This document shows, piece after piece, positions 1 through 11,167 of a stretch of 64,000 nt of DNA (positions are counted from its first letter, which is position 1; every line of letters starts with the position of its first letter). The notes beneath the pieces are model-generated. The model did no database searches. It was not told the DNA's origin and saw only the letters and a list, made by a program, of their open reading frames with translations. Source of the stretch: Phytophthora colocasiae (taxonomy: Eukaryota > Oomycota > Peronosporomycetes > Peronosporales > Peronosporaceae); NCBI GenBank assembly GCA_018806915.1, contig JAGKQI010000023.1, positions 124,001 to 188,000 on the forward strand. The letters run 5' to 3'. The position numbers were made by a program, and so were the translations under genes.

Positions 1-3000
1 AAATCGATGTCAGCTTTTCCAGCGGCAGAATTAAGTCGGTAGAAAAATTCAAGCGGAGTCTCAGAGTCTTTCATAGCCATAGTGAAGTATCTCTCAGAAT
101 ACGATGACCGAGCTTTGCAATAACGTTTCTTGAACTCTGAAGATAGCTCTTTCCAGTCACGGGACACACTTTTGGGAAGCTGGTTAAACCAGTCTCGCGC
201 AGACACAGGGAGTTTCAACTTAAGTTCCTGGATGCGCGTCTTAGTCGACCAACCTCCTTGAGAAGCCATATTCGTAAACCGCTCCCACCAGTGGACACGT
301 TCCCTGAGGGTAGCTCTGGGGTCGAACTCCCCAAGGTTGTTCGAGTTCATGAACGGCCTTAGCGTCAGAAGTGTGGTTCCGGCTTGTGCTTGAGTTGCTG
401 CCGTCAGATTCACCACTTCACCTGGCTCTGAGTTCTCCGATGACGAGCTCGCAGAGTCTGAACTTGAATCGTCAGAGTCTCCACCGGAGTCTGGTGCTCT
501 ATCATGACGCTTCGCTCTGCGGGACGCTCTTCGATCTCCATTAGACCGCCTAGCTTCAGTTCTCTGCGGCGGATCTCGCCTCGGAGTAGGCGCACGTCTA
601 GTATCACCCTTGGTCTCCGTCACCGAAGTCGCTTGAGTCACCTGGGTGGCCGTAGCAGTAGTAGCGCCGCCATTCCTCTCGGCCTTCACTCGCTTCGTCC
701 CCGCGCTTCGCGCAGGGATGCCTTGCTGGAAGGTTGCAACCTCTCGAGATTCCGTCTTGAGAGCCGGTGAATGTGACATGGGTTCAACCCCAACCCTTCT
801 TGCGTCACTTCTGATTTTCGACCCTGATACTGGATACATAATTGCAACTTCAGGGTTGCCGGTATGTAACACTTGGTTCGAAGTTGCTGAATCAGGGTGA
901 CCGACCCTTCGCGCTTCTTGAACTTGGGATAATGTCGCTCGAAGGTTTCTTAACTGACCGGCTTGGAACCGTTGCATGTTCTGAGAACTTTCTTTCTCCC
1001 TGTCGCGTTCCGCTTCCATGTCTTTCATTCGCTGCTGTAGAGCTTCCATTTGAGAAATCCAGTCCCGTTTCATCTCGTCAGTCACACGCGCACGTTCGGC
1101 TTCAGTCTCAGCCTCTCTCTGTCGCCAGCGTTCAGCAAACACTGATTCCAGACGTTGGTTTTCAGAGTTCTGGAGCTCCGTTTTCAGAGTTTCCAACTCT
1201 GCCGCGCTGCGATTCCTGAGCTTGTTTTCAGAAACCAGACTTCTACGTTCTTCAGCATCGTCGGCGCGTCTCTCAGCCTCCAATCGCGCGCTTTCCGACT
1301 TCAACAAGCGCTCGGTGAGCGTCTCAATTTCGCGCCTTGCCTCCAAGTCACGTTGCTCTCGACGACGATCACGTTCCATGGTCTCCAAGCGTTCTCGGGC
1401 CAAGAATTCCATCTGCGCTTGCTCCATCCGGCTTTGCCACTCCTGCTGTTGCCTCATGACGTTCAACTCGATCTGGGCAGGCCCTGATCTCTGAGAGCTT
1501 CGAGCTTCAGACTTCGTACGACTCGACGCAATGGAACTCAAGCGTCGGGACGGTGGTCTCGGAAGGTCTTCACTCTTCACACTTTGGCGGTGGCTCTGGT
1601 GACTTTCGCTTCAGGTGGAGGCAGATACAGGCGGAATCTCCGGAGACAATTGTTTGAAATCCCGTGAAGAACTTCCGACAGACACCTGGTTTCCAGACTC
1701 CGCGCCCGGCACTTCTGGTCTCTCTTGCGGCATGTCGACATCTTCGGACTCTGGTTTCACTGGCAACAGCGTTCGCGTCACTTGGATCCCCATGCCTTCA
1801 GAGACTGTTCCTCCTACATCAGCACCTTGAGCGATTAACGCCAGACTTCCCGTGGGCGGCGGCATATGTGATGCCGCCCCTCGACTCATGGACATCAAGG
1901 ACGAGTCCGTAGAGCTTCCTCGTGAAGTCTGGAAACCCGACGACTGGTCGTCTGAGGTCCCAATGACACTGGGAATTGGCACGTCCGACATCTGAGTCTG
2001 AGAGATGCTGTGATCTTCAGACATTGGATTTTCAGACTCCGGTCGCGTGTTATCAGAGCGACTCTCGTACTGCGGCAATGAAGACAGCGATGGCGTCGAT
2101 AAAGCTGACGGTGTTGACGGGATTTGTGGGCGCGGCGGTCTCTGCTGAAGGCGCTTGGACTGCGGCGGCTCGTCACTGCTGGAACCATCAGAGCTGTGCG
2201 TCACTCGGAGTCCGGTCACCCGGAGTCGCATGATCAGCCGTCGTCCTTGTAGGTCAGCATCTTCGTCAGGTAATACACTGTCTGCTTCGTTCTTGCCAGT
2301 TGTGTCTTCTTGCTTCATGCTGTCTGGGAGTCGGCAAACTTGTAACCTGGCGGTCACTGTGGCCCACTCAACCAATTCCACTGCGAGTCGACTCTGAAGT
2401 TCGGACGCCACACTGCGTACTTGAGACCCAACGACGGCTGACGCCTGCGTCTGAGACCAGGTTGGGAGGAGGTTCTGGAATTCGAAACCTGCCTCGTACA
2501 ACATTGTCTGAAGAACAGCCACACACTCCGGTGCTGTCAACGTGCTCATTGGAATCTCAACATAAGATAGGTCTTGGATCCAACCAAAACCATGACGCCT
2601 CACGTGAAACTCTGAGATCCACATATCCTCATGGAAGACGGAAGAACATCGCCATTTGATGTAGTCGCCGGTCGCTGCAGCAGCCTTCTGGAAAGCATCA
2701 GCACTAGGCTTCATCGTCGGCCACATATACTCGACGCTTGGCGGGACGACCTTGCTTGTGTCCATATCTCTCCAACGGCGGAACTCACGGCGCACATACC
2801 TCAGAGCTCGTTCCCCGTCAAGCGAATCAGCCCTCCCAGACTCATCAGACGGTGTCTTCAGAGACTCTTCAGACTTGATCGCCATGTCATCAGACATTGG
2901 TGCGTCTTCAGACTTTGGGGACCGTGGAACACGTTCTTCAGAGTGTCCGGGTTCTGGTTTCACTTCGTCCACGGACTGGCCGGAAGTTGCCGAATCTGAA

Positions 3001-3386
3001 CACAGATCGATCACTTCCGGGGGCTCAACCATATCGGCGCCTCCCTCAGACGCCTCATCATCACCCTCGCGGGTGATGGTTACCTCATCACCAGAAGCTT
3101 CGACCTCTGACGGGCCTTCAGAACCTCGTTCACCAGAGACAGCAGGTGTCTCTTGAGCTTCTGGTTCCTCAGCAGGCTGGTCTTCGACCGCCGGTTCTGG
3201 GACGCTCACATTCTCAGCTGCCTTCTTCTCTCGCGCAGCTTTCCTCTTCTCGCGGGCCGCCTTCTGGATAGCATCCAAGTCTGGTTGCTCTTCAGGCGAC
3301 AAACCTTGTAGACGCTTGGATTGACGTGTCGGAATACTCCGACCACGACCACGGCGTCCTCCTCTCGTAGATCCTGGCGTAGCCAT
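1..3386 (-). pseudogene. Gag polyprotein of Ty3/Gypsy element A (5' LTR at 3480-5169), one premature stop, runs off left edge
   Basis: The first ATG in frame after the LTR and primer-binding site is at 3386; a GTG lies further upstream at 3449. The frame is open to an in-frame TGA at 1611-1613, then open again to base 1, so over 1,100 residues are visible. In order: a basic Arg/Gly N terminus; an acidic Ser/Glu/Pro-rich region; a globular Trp-rich segment (about 2400-2820); a second Ser/Pro-rich linker; a long Arg/Glu-rich coiled coil (about 1000-1450); and a capsid-type retrotransposon Gag domain near bases 1-350 (WWERF, then DWFNQLP). Gag would form the cytoplasmic particle that packages element RNA. 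Gag copy C (16527 onward) aligns across the stop and has Arg there, so the TGA probably arose from CGA. Family assignment is firm; functions of the N-terminal parts are unknown. Confidence 0.85.
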
Positions 3387-3459
3387 CTTGAATGTAGACG
3401 CTTGACAGGAAACTTTCTCTTCTTGTACTCTCAAATCCGGTGATATCACGATTCCAAAG

Positions 3460-3477
3460 ATCCGGGCACGCGCACCA
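3460..3477 (-). other. Primer-binding site of element A
   Basis: On the minus strand, three bases after the LTR's terminal CA, an 18-base stretch begins TGGTGCGCGTGCCCGGAT. Read as a complement, it looks like a tRNA 3' end: CCA, discriminator A, a 7-base acceptor strand and a T-stem beginning. That is the expected minus-strand primer site of an LTR retrotransposon and fixes the LTR boundary. I cannot name the tRNA. Confidence 0.7.
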
Positions 3478-3479
3478 GT

Positions 3480-5169
3480 TGTCGCGAAGTCGGTGAAACT
3501 TTGGTCGCGGAGCAGGGGGCGTATAGTGAACCCTAGTTATACGACTACTGAAAAGGTTTTTTCAGATCCGTACAACGGTAGGTTGGCGTGTGGTACCTTG
3601 CGGTATCCTCGTGGGTTCGTTGTCTTTGGAAATATGACCCTCGCCGGAGTCTGAGAATGTGTTGTGAAGAGAAGTTGGGGTTTCCCTTGAGTCTGGTGTC
3701 GGTATTCAGGAAATCCTTCCAGGAGCGTTCGGGAGTCGGAATCTCTGGGAACCAAGATGGTTTCCAGGAAGTTGGCGGTCGAAAAGAGATGGATATACCA
3801 GAGAAAGTCTGAAATCGGTGTCTGAATATCACAAATCCAGAACCGAGATACTTGACTTTCAGAGATAAACAACCAATATACAGAGTTCGAAAATATACAA
3901 ATATATACAGCCGTTCTTATTCTTTCTAGGCCCTTGAACGGTGGGCTAACACTCCAGGTCAACTAGGGACTCGTTACCAGACACCTGGTCTGTCTGGTAT
4001 CCCTTTACGTTCGCACACCACCCTCTAGTATAGAGGGAAAATATAAGCCAATACAATCGGTTATATATAACAGTCTACCTTGCACTCTGAAAACGACTGT
4101 CTAGTTTCCAGAGCCTGTCCAAACGAGCAATATGAAATGGGCTACCGCTAGAGACAAAACAAACGACCCAACTAGGATATGGAATAGGCGGGTCCTTTCA
4201 GGTCTCTACGTTACCTGATCTCCACCTAAGGGGATTGAATTTGGTGGAGATCACACGACGTACGTGATGCTTGGCGTGGCCTTGCAAACAGAAATACAAC
4301 GACTTGTGCAGTACACGGCAAATTGAACTCTGTTTATCGTTTATCTTCCTCATAACTATCATATATCTCTGGTAACTCTCTCCTTCTTGTCATCTTTTGC
4401 GTCCTTTATGCAGTCAGTCTTCATATCTCAGGTACTCTTGGTCTTTGTATACATCTGGTACTTTGACTTGGTCTCAGTATGCAGTCTGTGCAGCCGATCT
4501 CGATGGGTTGACAGGTAGAGACGTCATTACGGGGGATGTGCAGGTCAGTAATCACTTGAATGCGTGACTTGAACTTGGGTTCACTTGGTTTCAGTATGGT
4601 CTTGAATCTTCGGTGGTTTCAGAGTCTGGTATCCTGGTTTTCAGAGTCTGATATCACTTGGTTTTTCAGAGTCTTGGTCACTCAGAGTTAGAGATACCAG
4701 AGTCTTGAATACGAAACCAGAATACGGAGCACTAATGCTTCAACGTACATGAAGATCTTGAGGGTTACGCGGGTGCGCGGCGTCCGACGCGCGATACTTG
4801 GTCTCTGTGAGTATATATTGTGAATCCTTGAACCATCCATCGTCGCGCTGGACGGTAACGGGATGAGGTCTCTCAGAGATACGTTCTTCTGAGAGACTTT
4901 CCGCCAGAACTTAGGCACTCATCGTCGGGGAAAGTCCGGTGACCAGACGGAGTGTAGTCGACCTTCAGAGTTGTGCACACTCTGAAGTACACTTCTGGTC
5001 CTTTGGGCCCCTTTACAGTCAGGCGAAGGTTTATCCACAATCTTCCACAGATGTCGCACGGGTGCGGCCGCGTCCCAAAGTCCCTTTCGCTTATAACCCA
5101 TAGTATAACCAATCACATCGTAACGTAATATCCACCTGTCGCTCGAAAATGGGAATTAACATCATGTCA
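3480..5169 (-). repeat. 5' LTR of element A (1,690 bp)
   Basis: The repeat begins TG (5169) and ends CA (3480) on the minus strand and is followed at once by a primer-binding site and gag, so it is the 5' LTR of element A. It is closely similar end to end to the inverted copy at 11180-12865, with scattered substitutions and small indels. The first half is also present at 15448-16308. Short open frames inside it are not conserved genes. Its 5' end abuts TCTA (5170-5173) inside an RNase H gene. Confidence 0.88.
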
Positions 5170-5173
5170 TCTA
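5170..5173. other. Target-site duplication, left copy (TCTA)
   Basis: TCTA flanks the LTR start here. Its reverse complement TAGA flanks the other LTR's 3' end at 12866-12869. The two pol halves rejoin in frame if one copy is removed, which shows they flank a single insertion event. A 4-bp duplication fits Ty3/Gypsy integrases. Confidence 0.75.
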
Positions 5174-7476
5174 CTCGTCTGGGAAGCTGTGGGTGTATAC
5201 TCTGTGAACTCCCGGGGTGGAGTGTTCTGGACGCCCGTGGATTTCCCCTGACGGATGTCACGGTGAACGATTCAGAGTACTGTGGCCTGAATTATGGTCT
5301 GAAGATGGCGCTCGAGCACGAAATACAGGAGCTGGTGGTTGTGGGAGACTCACGCATCGCGATACAACAGGCTCAGGGATTGATCAACTGCAATCAGCCT
5401 AACTTGCAACGGAGGTTAGCCGAATTTGAGTCTCTGAAAACCAAGTTTCAGACTCTGAAGTTGGTGCATGTGAAGCGTGAGTTCAACCAAGCGGCGGACT
5501 ACCTAACTTCGAAGACTTTGGCCCTTGGGGAAGCTTGGCGGGTACAAGATGAGGATGAACTTATGCACCTACGACTGGTATCCAAGGTTCATGAGAAACT
5601 GATGAAGCCTCACTCAGTCCCGACCATGGAAGTTCAAGAGTCAAAGATATCAGACTCTGAAAATAATGCGTCACCAGAGTCTGAGAATGTTTTCGATCCG
5701 GAATCCGCACCCCTGCCTCGATCGGTCAGAGTGTTGATTGCTGTAACCCGTGCCCAAGCTCCGCCTGACGCTAATCTGCCTGAGGATGATGACGAGCGAG
5801 AACCTTTGGGGCCTTTGGAGTTCCAGGCAGAACGCTGGCGACGGATCAAGGCGCATCAGAGCCAGGACCCGTACTTGGTTGAACTCATGAAGTTTCTGAA
5901 AGGTGACGTGGGAGATTTACCACGACCCCGAGTCAGGAAGCTTGCCAGAGTTGCTGAGGACTTCGTTCTGGATTCTAGAGATGTACTATATCGCCTGAGT
6001 CGCGCTACTCGAGAGCGGCCCCGGGACAATGTTGACGAACTCAGACTGGTGGTTCCCAGAGACTTGTATCCAGACTTGTTACACTATGCTCATGAAGACT
6101 ACCAAGGTGGACATCAAGGAATCAGGAGAACCTTTGAGAAGTTGAGTTCGGAATTTTACTGGTTGGGTATGTATGCGGATGTGGAAAGATTCGTGAAGGA
6201 ATGTGTGGACTGTGCCAGTGGCAAGGGGCGACCCCCAAATCCCGGACCGTCACCTGGGAATATTGAGCCCAGCCGGCCGTTTGAAGTGGTGTCTATGGAT
6301 TTTGTAACCCACATGCCGAAATCAGCCCGTGGAAACACATTTCTCTTGCTGTTCCAAGATATGTTTTCAGGATACGTGATGTGCAAGCCGATGAGTGTCA
6401 CCACTGCTCAAGATGTAGCAGAGGCCTATGAGGAACGCGTTTTCAGAAACTTTGGAGCTAGCTCTCTGATTCGTCATGATCAAGATCCTCGCTTCATAAG
6501 TGAGGTGTTCAAGTGTTTCAGAGAGCTTTTGGGTAGCAGACAACGAGCTACTCTAGGGTACCGGCCTCAAGCCAACGGCCAACAAGAGCGATCAGTACAG
6601 ACTGTGGTGCGCGCGATTAAGGCATATATCTCTGAAGCTGATCAAAGTGACTGCGATGATCATGCTGAACGTCTGATGTTCGCCCTGAATACGTCATTCG
6701 ACGCCACTCGTCTGGAAACACCTTTCTATTTGGTGCATGGTTGGGATGCTCACGGGACGGTGTCCGCTATGCTCGGACCCAAGCCGTCGACGACTCAGGA
6801 GCGGACTGCTTATGAGTGGAGAAGGAAGATGCAACGAGACTATAGTTATGCTCTGGCGTGTGCCGAAGATCTCCAGAGGAAGGCAAAACGTGATCGGTCT
6901 GAAGAACAGACCAGAAAGTGGAACGAGTTATCAGAGCGTCTGAAGTCAGGTTTCGCTATAGGTGACGCTGTATGGCTCTACATCCCTAAGGTACAAACAG
7001 GATTGAGCAGAAAACTAGCACACATGTGGCACGGACCCTTCAGGATCGAGGAGATGCTGGACGATTTCAGAGTACGACTCAAGGTTGAAGATACCGGCTA
7101 CCGCGTGAACCCCTGGGTGCATGTGAGCCGTCTGAAGCCAAGGGCCCTGTTTCCCAGACGACCCACGGTGGAACTCCAGATCCTAGAAGATGATGACTTT
7201 GACGCTGCCTTGTTACCAGAGGATAGTTGGGAGCCTGATACTGAAAACGACGAGTATGAAGTGGAGAAGATTCTGGATACCCGCTGGAGCAAGCGTACCA
7301 GGACGTCTAAACGCCTGCGTGAATATCTGGTTAAGTGGAAAGGTTACGATGAAACTGAGTGGTTACCATTATCGAAGTTGAACTGTGGAGCACTACTTTA
7401 TGAATTCAACCAGAGTGCACGAGCACGAGCTCGTTTTCAGGCAATGCAAGCTGGAGACGATCACCCCAGAGTCTAA
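5170..7476 (+). CDS. Ty3/Gypsy pol, 3' half: archaeal-type RNase H, integrase, chromodomain (element B)
   Basis: This fragment encodes the end of a reverse-transcriptase polyprotein. Numbered from an ATG inside the LTR at 5149, residues about 8-130 are the rest of an RNase H (acidic residues in NDSEYC, VVGDSR and AADYL). The first catalytic Asp lies on the separated fragment at 12866. Residues about 313-355 are the integrase H2C2 zinc finger (HEDYQGGH, then CVDC). Residues about 380-500 are the integrase core with D384, D444 and E480, the DD35E spacing. Residues about 704-755 are a chromodomain (YEVEKILD, LVKWKGY, TEWLP), which in chromoviral elements targets integration to marked chromatin. 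The frame is open to a stop at 7476, so only the 5' truncation by the LTR breaks it. Confidence 0.93.
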   Translation, partial: STRLGSCGCILCELPGWSVLDARGFPLTDVTVNDSEYCGLNYGLKMALEHEIQELVVVGDSRIAIQQAQGLINCNQPNLQRRLAEFESLKTKFQTLKLVHVKREFNQAADYLTSKTLALGEAWRVQDEDELMHLRLVSKVHEKLMKPHSVPTMEVQESKISDSENNASPESENVFDPESAPLPRSVRVLIAVTRAQAPPDANLPEDDDEREPLGPLEFQAERWRRIKAHQSQDPYLVELMKFLKGDVGDLPRPRVRKLARVAEDFVLDSRDVLYRLSRATRERPRDNVDELRLVVPRDLYPDLLHYAHEDYQGGHQGIRRTFEKLSSEFYWLGMYADVERFVKECVDCASGKGRPPNPGPSPGNIEPSRPFEVVSMDFVTHMPKSARGNTFLLLFQDMFSGYVMCKPMSVTTAQDVAEAYEERVFRNFGASSLIRHDQDPRFISEVFKCFRELLGSRQRATLGYRPQANGQQERSVQTVVRAIKAYISEADQSDCDDHAERLMFALNTSFDATRLETPFYLVHGWDAHGTVSAMLGPKPSTTQERTAYEWRRKMQRDYSYALACAEDLQRKAKRDRSEEQTRKWNELSERLKSGFAIGDAVWLYIPKVQTGLSRKLAHMWHGPFRIEEMLDDFRVRLKVEDTGYRVNPWVHVSRLKPRALFPRRPTVELQILEDDDFDAALLPEDSWEPDTENDEYEVEKILDTRWSKRTRTSKRLREYLVKWKGYDETEWLPLSKLNCGALLYEFNQSARARARFQAMQAGDDHPRV

Positions 7477-7859
7477 TGACTCTGAATGCACGCCTGGAAG
7501 TCTGATATCTGAAAGATCTCAGACTCGGACTTTCAGAGAATGGTAATCTGAGTGCGTGTTTTCAGAGACCTATTTCTGAAATTCGTGCGTTTGGATATGT
7601 GATCGACCATGTTGCTGCTTATATAAAACGACTGTGTGAATGTGAATTTGGAAGTGATTTTGTGGAGAGTTAAGCGCTGAGGATACAAGGTTACTAGCAA
7701 TGAGATGATGAGAAGAAATGTGATTGAATGGAGCGATATTGGGAAGATTAAGGGATTAGGAAGCTACTCTGAGGCCGGGGTTTACGTCACGAATGCAGAC
7801 AACTATTTGGCTTCTCGAAATGCAGCCTTCTCGTGGGCACCATGGTGGACATCTGAGCT
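7477..7859. other. Spacer between pol stop and antisense ORF
   Basis: These 383 bases separate the end of the chromodomain from the end of the convergent antisense ORF. They are rich in the CAGA/TCTGA words common in this element's LTRs. I see no coding frame, no LTR end and no clear terminator. Confidence 0.5.
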
Positions 7860-8606
7860 TCAGTAGTGAAGGGAAATCGGGTTCTCAGAGCGTTCCGTAG
7901 GTGTCAACGAGTCCTTCTTGACGTCGGCAGGAATGTACTGGAGCCACTCTTCGTCCACGTTCACCGTGGCCCATTGCATCCGAGCAGGTTCAACAGCATC
8001 CAAGTCACCCAGTTGCGTCTCCAGACTCAGACACTTGGGACCACCAAGTTCTGCGACTCTGGGATCTTGCCAGATCCAGGGACAGGACTTGTCAGGAACC
8101 ACCCAGATGCCGGGCTCTGAGAGAATCGACTCTGGAAAATCCTTGTGCTTCAAGACCTTTCGGATGAGGGCGTTGTGTTGACGAATCATGGCGGCTCGAC
8201 GCATGGACCGGTACTTGTGAAGCTCCGCAGACTTGTCGTCAGCCTCAACGTCCATGGTCACCCAATGCGTTCGCTCCCAGAAGGCTTGAGCGTGCTTCTT
8301 CATGCTGCGCACAATGTCTTCCACGTCAGCCAACACCATGGGTCCCAGTTCGTCCCGCTTGTGGAAGTAAAATTCTGAGAATCGGTTGTCGAACATGACT
8401 TCCCAAGGGGCGCGCTTCTTGCGGATGACCGCACAGTACCGCTCAGAGTCCCAGCGCTTCTTGAGGATGGCACATGAGTGCTTGTGTACCTCGTAGTCTG
8501 GGAAACCCAATGTCTGGCCAGTGGTGGTCCTAGTGGAGCTCACTCGCTGTACTCTGATGCCATAGTACAACCAGGAGGATGCCTCACAGTCTGGTGTTTC
8601 CACCAC
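7860..8606 (-). pseudogene. Antisense ORF of the gypsy element, C-terminal part
   Basis: This frame of about 248 codons has no ATG at its start. It continues upstream without a stop in the same frame (SLVSKPYNSLTV, about 8660-8606), so it is the C-terminal part of the protein begun at 11124, displaced by frameshifts. It is Trp- and Arg-rich and looks globular, with segments such as WERTHWVTMDVEADD and WVVPDKSCPW. I recognise no family. It lies between the element's chromodomain and its 3' LTR, on the opposite strand. Confidence 0.55.
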
Positions 8607-8736
8607 CTGGAGCTCCTTGACTGTCAGAGAATTATAGGGCTTGGATACCAGACTACGCGTTTCCCTGAAGAACCCTTGAACTTCGATCCACTTCCACTGG
8701 TGGACTTCGGACGAGACTTGGGACTGGTGTGGGCTT

Positions 8737-11124
8737 TCACAGACGCAAGACTTCTCTTGGACTTCTTGGTGGGAATGATAGGCCCATCATCAGAGTCCGA
8801 GTCGTCATCAGAGTCCCGGGGACGCTTGGAACCAGGACGCGGGTGATCATCAGACTTCTTGTCTTGTCTCCAGAGTTTTTGTTCCCAGACTTGTCGCTCT
8901 CGGAATCGCTGCCGTCAGACGCACCGTCGCCAGAGATCTCGTCGTCATCTTCGTCTCCAGACTCGACCGCACCAGAATCCTTGTAATCAGGGTCATCTTT
9001 GGGGTCGTCGGCAGTGGACTCAACATCACTCTCCGGGTAATTCACGTGACCATCCAGGTCACCCCAGGCCGCAGGCTCGGTACCAGCCGAGATATGGCGA
9101 TCCACCACTTCGTCAGCCATCTGGTAGTAGACCTCAGGGACATACTTAGCCCAAGGAGTGGAATCCAGACGACGAGAAAACACCAGACTCACCAACATCT
9201 GGACGAGAACCGGACTGCTGAAGAGGCTGTGAGCTTCTTTGTCCGACGCTAACCACTCCATGGCCTTATCGTACTTGATCCCAGACAACAGAGCTTGACG
9301 GAGGTCAGGTCGGACTTCTTTCCAGACCACGTCACCAGGGAGCCTCTTGTGCACTTCAGACTTTGCCACCTTGGAACCTGCATTCGCAGAAAGCACCGAG
9401 TCTTCGACAGGCTTGTGTCCGAAGGGGCGACGCTGCAAATTCTTGAAATCCCACTTGAACGGCCGCTTCGGAGATGATTTCAGAGTCAGGGGCTTCGGTG
9501 GGTATGACAGATATCGTGGGCTCTCGCTCTTGGACTCCGAGACTTCAGCCCTTGGACGGGTGAGATCCAGAACTCTTGCGGTCTTCGCAGCCTTCTCAGC
9601 AGTCTGACGAGCTCGCTCCTCAGAAAGCCGTTTCTTGAAATCAGGAACGGGTTTCTTCCGCGCGTCCAAGGCTGTCACACTGATGACGGTCGTCCAGTTA
9701 TCAGGGACGGTGGTGTTCTCTTGAAACGACACCAGAATGTCATGAAGCCGATCCCAATTACCAGCGATTTCAGAGTTCTCTTGTAAGAACTCTGAGATCC
9801 CCCACGGATCTGTGGGCTTGACCTCAGGACGCGACTTCAGAATCGAGACCTGTGCTTGAAGATCAGCGACTTGGGACTTTAGAACTGCCTTGTCCGACTT
9901 CAGAGCTTCCACTTGGTCCTGGTAGTGAGCTTTGAGATCCTGAATCTCCGAAGTCATGCGTTCTTCTACCGCACCGGCGTCTTGCTGGGCACACTTAAGC
10001 TCGTGTTTCCAGTATTGACAGTGCAGTACCCATTCGCGCTTGATTTCTTCGCATTCAGAGCGCGCTGCTGCAGCATCAATCAAGGCGACACCGTTCTGAG
10101 AACCAACGCGTTCCCGAAGGCGACGGTGAGCAGCAGTCATAAGCTTTAGGCATCCGGCCGTCCGAAAAACTTTCTCGGCAAGCCGAGTGGGGGAGACATG
10201 AGAAACCAGAGACCCCAGTTCCCGGCGAACATCCACAGACGACGTCAAAGCATCCAGAGTACGCACGTCTGGAGTCTGGGCGCACGGAGACACAACTTCG
10301 GCGGGGTCGAAGCTTGGAATCACTCGCTCCAGCTCCTGGAGGTCTTCATCAGTAAGTGCCTCGTAACCCACGAGTACACAGGGGCCACCGTACGCATTCG
10401 CTATGTGGCGCCCTCTTCTGAAGTCTTCAGCTCGCGCGGGGGTACTCACCAGAAAGGCACGTCCCTCTGGCTTCACGCTGGGAGCGATATAGTTCTGGGG
10501 AACATCAGAGTCCCCCAACGCCGTGACTTGATCCCCTGTGGTTGTCACCAGACCCTGACGAAAGAGCCGATCGACCTCTTCCGTAGACAAAAGCCGTGGG
10601 GCACCAAAGGCTCGCGGTCTGAAGACACCAGGAGTTCCCTCAGAGAATTCAGAGTGAGATTCCCCACGTGAAGCCACTGGTGGCGAGAGATCACCAACAC
10701 CGGTCGAGTTCATGTCATCACCAGGGAGGTCCTCAGTCGGACCATCGACCTGTGAGTCGGTAGGTTTGGATGCATGGGCTGGGGCGCTAGGGCTGCCACC
10801 TGGCGATGTGGCTGAACCAACATCTCCACCCTGCGATATATTGGCAGTTGCCGAAGCAGGACAAGTGCCTGTGGCGTCGCCTGCCACCCCACTCACTGGG
10901 GCGTTTGAGCTCAGGGAAGTGTTTGTTTCCTCAGTCATGAGCGAAAGGACGGAGGTTTGAAAATGATCGCCTGTTAGGCGAGTCAAGTTCAAATTTCTGA
11001 GTCTGAGAGAATCAGATTGTGCGACGGGACACCAGAGACTCTGAAAACCAGGCAACTGGCAAAGAGTTGCAGCTACGCTACGCTCTGAAAACCGTCTATC
11101 AGAATGTTTGATGGGCCTGGCCAT
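8737..11124 (-). CDS. Large antisense ORF between integrase and 3' LTR, unknown function
   Basis: This 795-codon frame starts at an ATG only 44 bases from the polypurine tract of the plus-strand element and reads back toward pol. An alternative start is the internal ATG preceding TEETNTSL. The order is: a Ser/Thr/Pro-rich low-complexity N terminus; a region with LLSTEEVDRLFRQGLV; a coiled coil (about 9850-10100, many Glu, Lys and Gln); a basic segment; a folded-looking stretch (KRLPGDVVWKEVRPDL); and an acidic Asp/Ser-rich tail. The last about 25 codons are probably out of frame. A Lys/Ser-rich reading frame takes over near 8830-8650 and then gives way to the 7860-8660 part, so the original protein exceeded 1,000 residues with two frameshifts here. 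I do not recognise the family. Plant Tat-lineage elements carry antisense ORFs in the same place (known), but I see no homology. Confidence 0.7.
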   Translation of the reverse strand: MARPIKHSDRRFSERSVAATLCQLPGFQSLWCPVAQSDSLRLRNLNLTRLTGDHFQTSVLSLMTEETNTSLSSNAPVSGVAGDATGTCPASATANISQGGDVGSATSPGGSPSAPAHASKPTDSQVDGPTEDLPGDDMNSTGVGDLSPPVASRGESHSEFSEGTPGVFRPRAFGAPRLLSTEEVDRLFRQGLVTTTGDQVTALGDSDVPQNYIAPSVKPEGRAFLVSTPARAEDFRRGRHIANAYGGPCVLVGYEALTDEDLQELERVIPSFDPAEVVSPCAQTPDVRTLDALTSSVDVRRELGSLVSHVSPTRLAEKVFRTAGCLKLMTAAHRRLRERVGSQNGVALIDAAAARSECEEIKREWVLHCQYWKHELKCAQQDAGAVEERMTSEIQDLKAHYQDQVEALKSDKAVLKSQVADLQAQVSILKSRPEVKPTDPWGISEFLQENSEIAGNWDRLHDILVSFQENTTVPDNWTTVISVTALDARKKPVPDFKKRLSEERARQTAEKAAKTARVLDLTRPRAEVSESKSESPRYLSYPPKPLTLKSSPKRPFKWDFKNLQRRPFGHKPVEDSVLSANAGSKVAKSEVHKRLPGDVVWKEVRPDLRQALLSGIKYDKAMEWLASDKEAHSLFSSPVLVQMLVSLVFSRRLDSTPWAKYVPEVYYQMADEVVDRHISAGTEPAAWGDLDGHVNYPESDVESTADDPKDDPDYKDSGAVESGDEDDDEISGDGASDGSDSESDKSGNKNSGDKTRSLMITRVLVPSVPGTLMTTRTLMMGLSFPPRSPREVLRL

Positions 11125-11167
11125 GATACACAGCTTGGAGAAAGTTCCGCACTGATGGATCGTGACC

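Noticed and set aside
3537..3962. 141-codon frame in the LTRs
   Set aside because: Same reason; it lies in the LTR's 3' half and has no recognisable domain.
8737..11124. Reading the antisense ORF as the Gag of a separate element
   Set aside because: No LTR and primer-binding site precede it; the adjacent LTR has a polypurine tract and opposite orientation, and its sequence does not resemble gag A or C.
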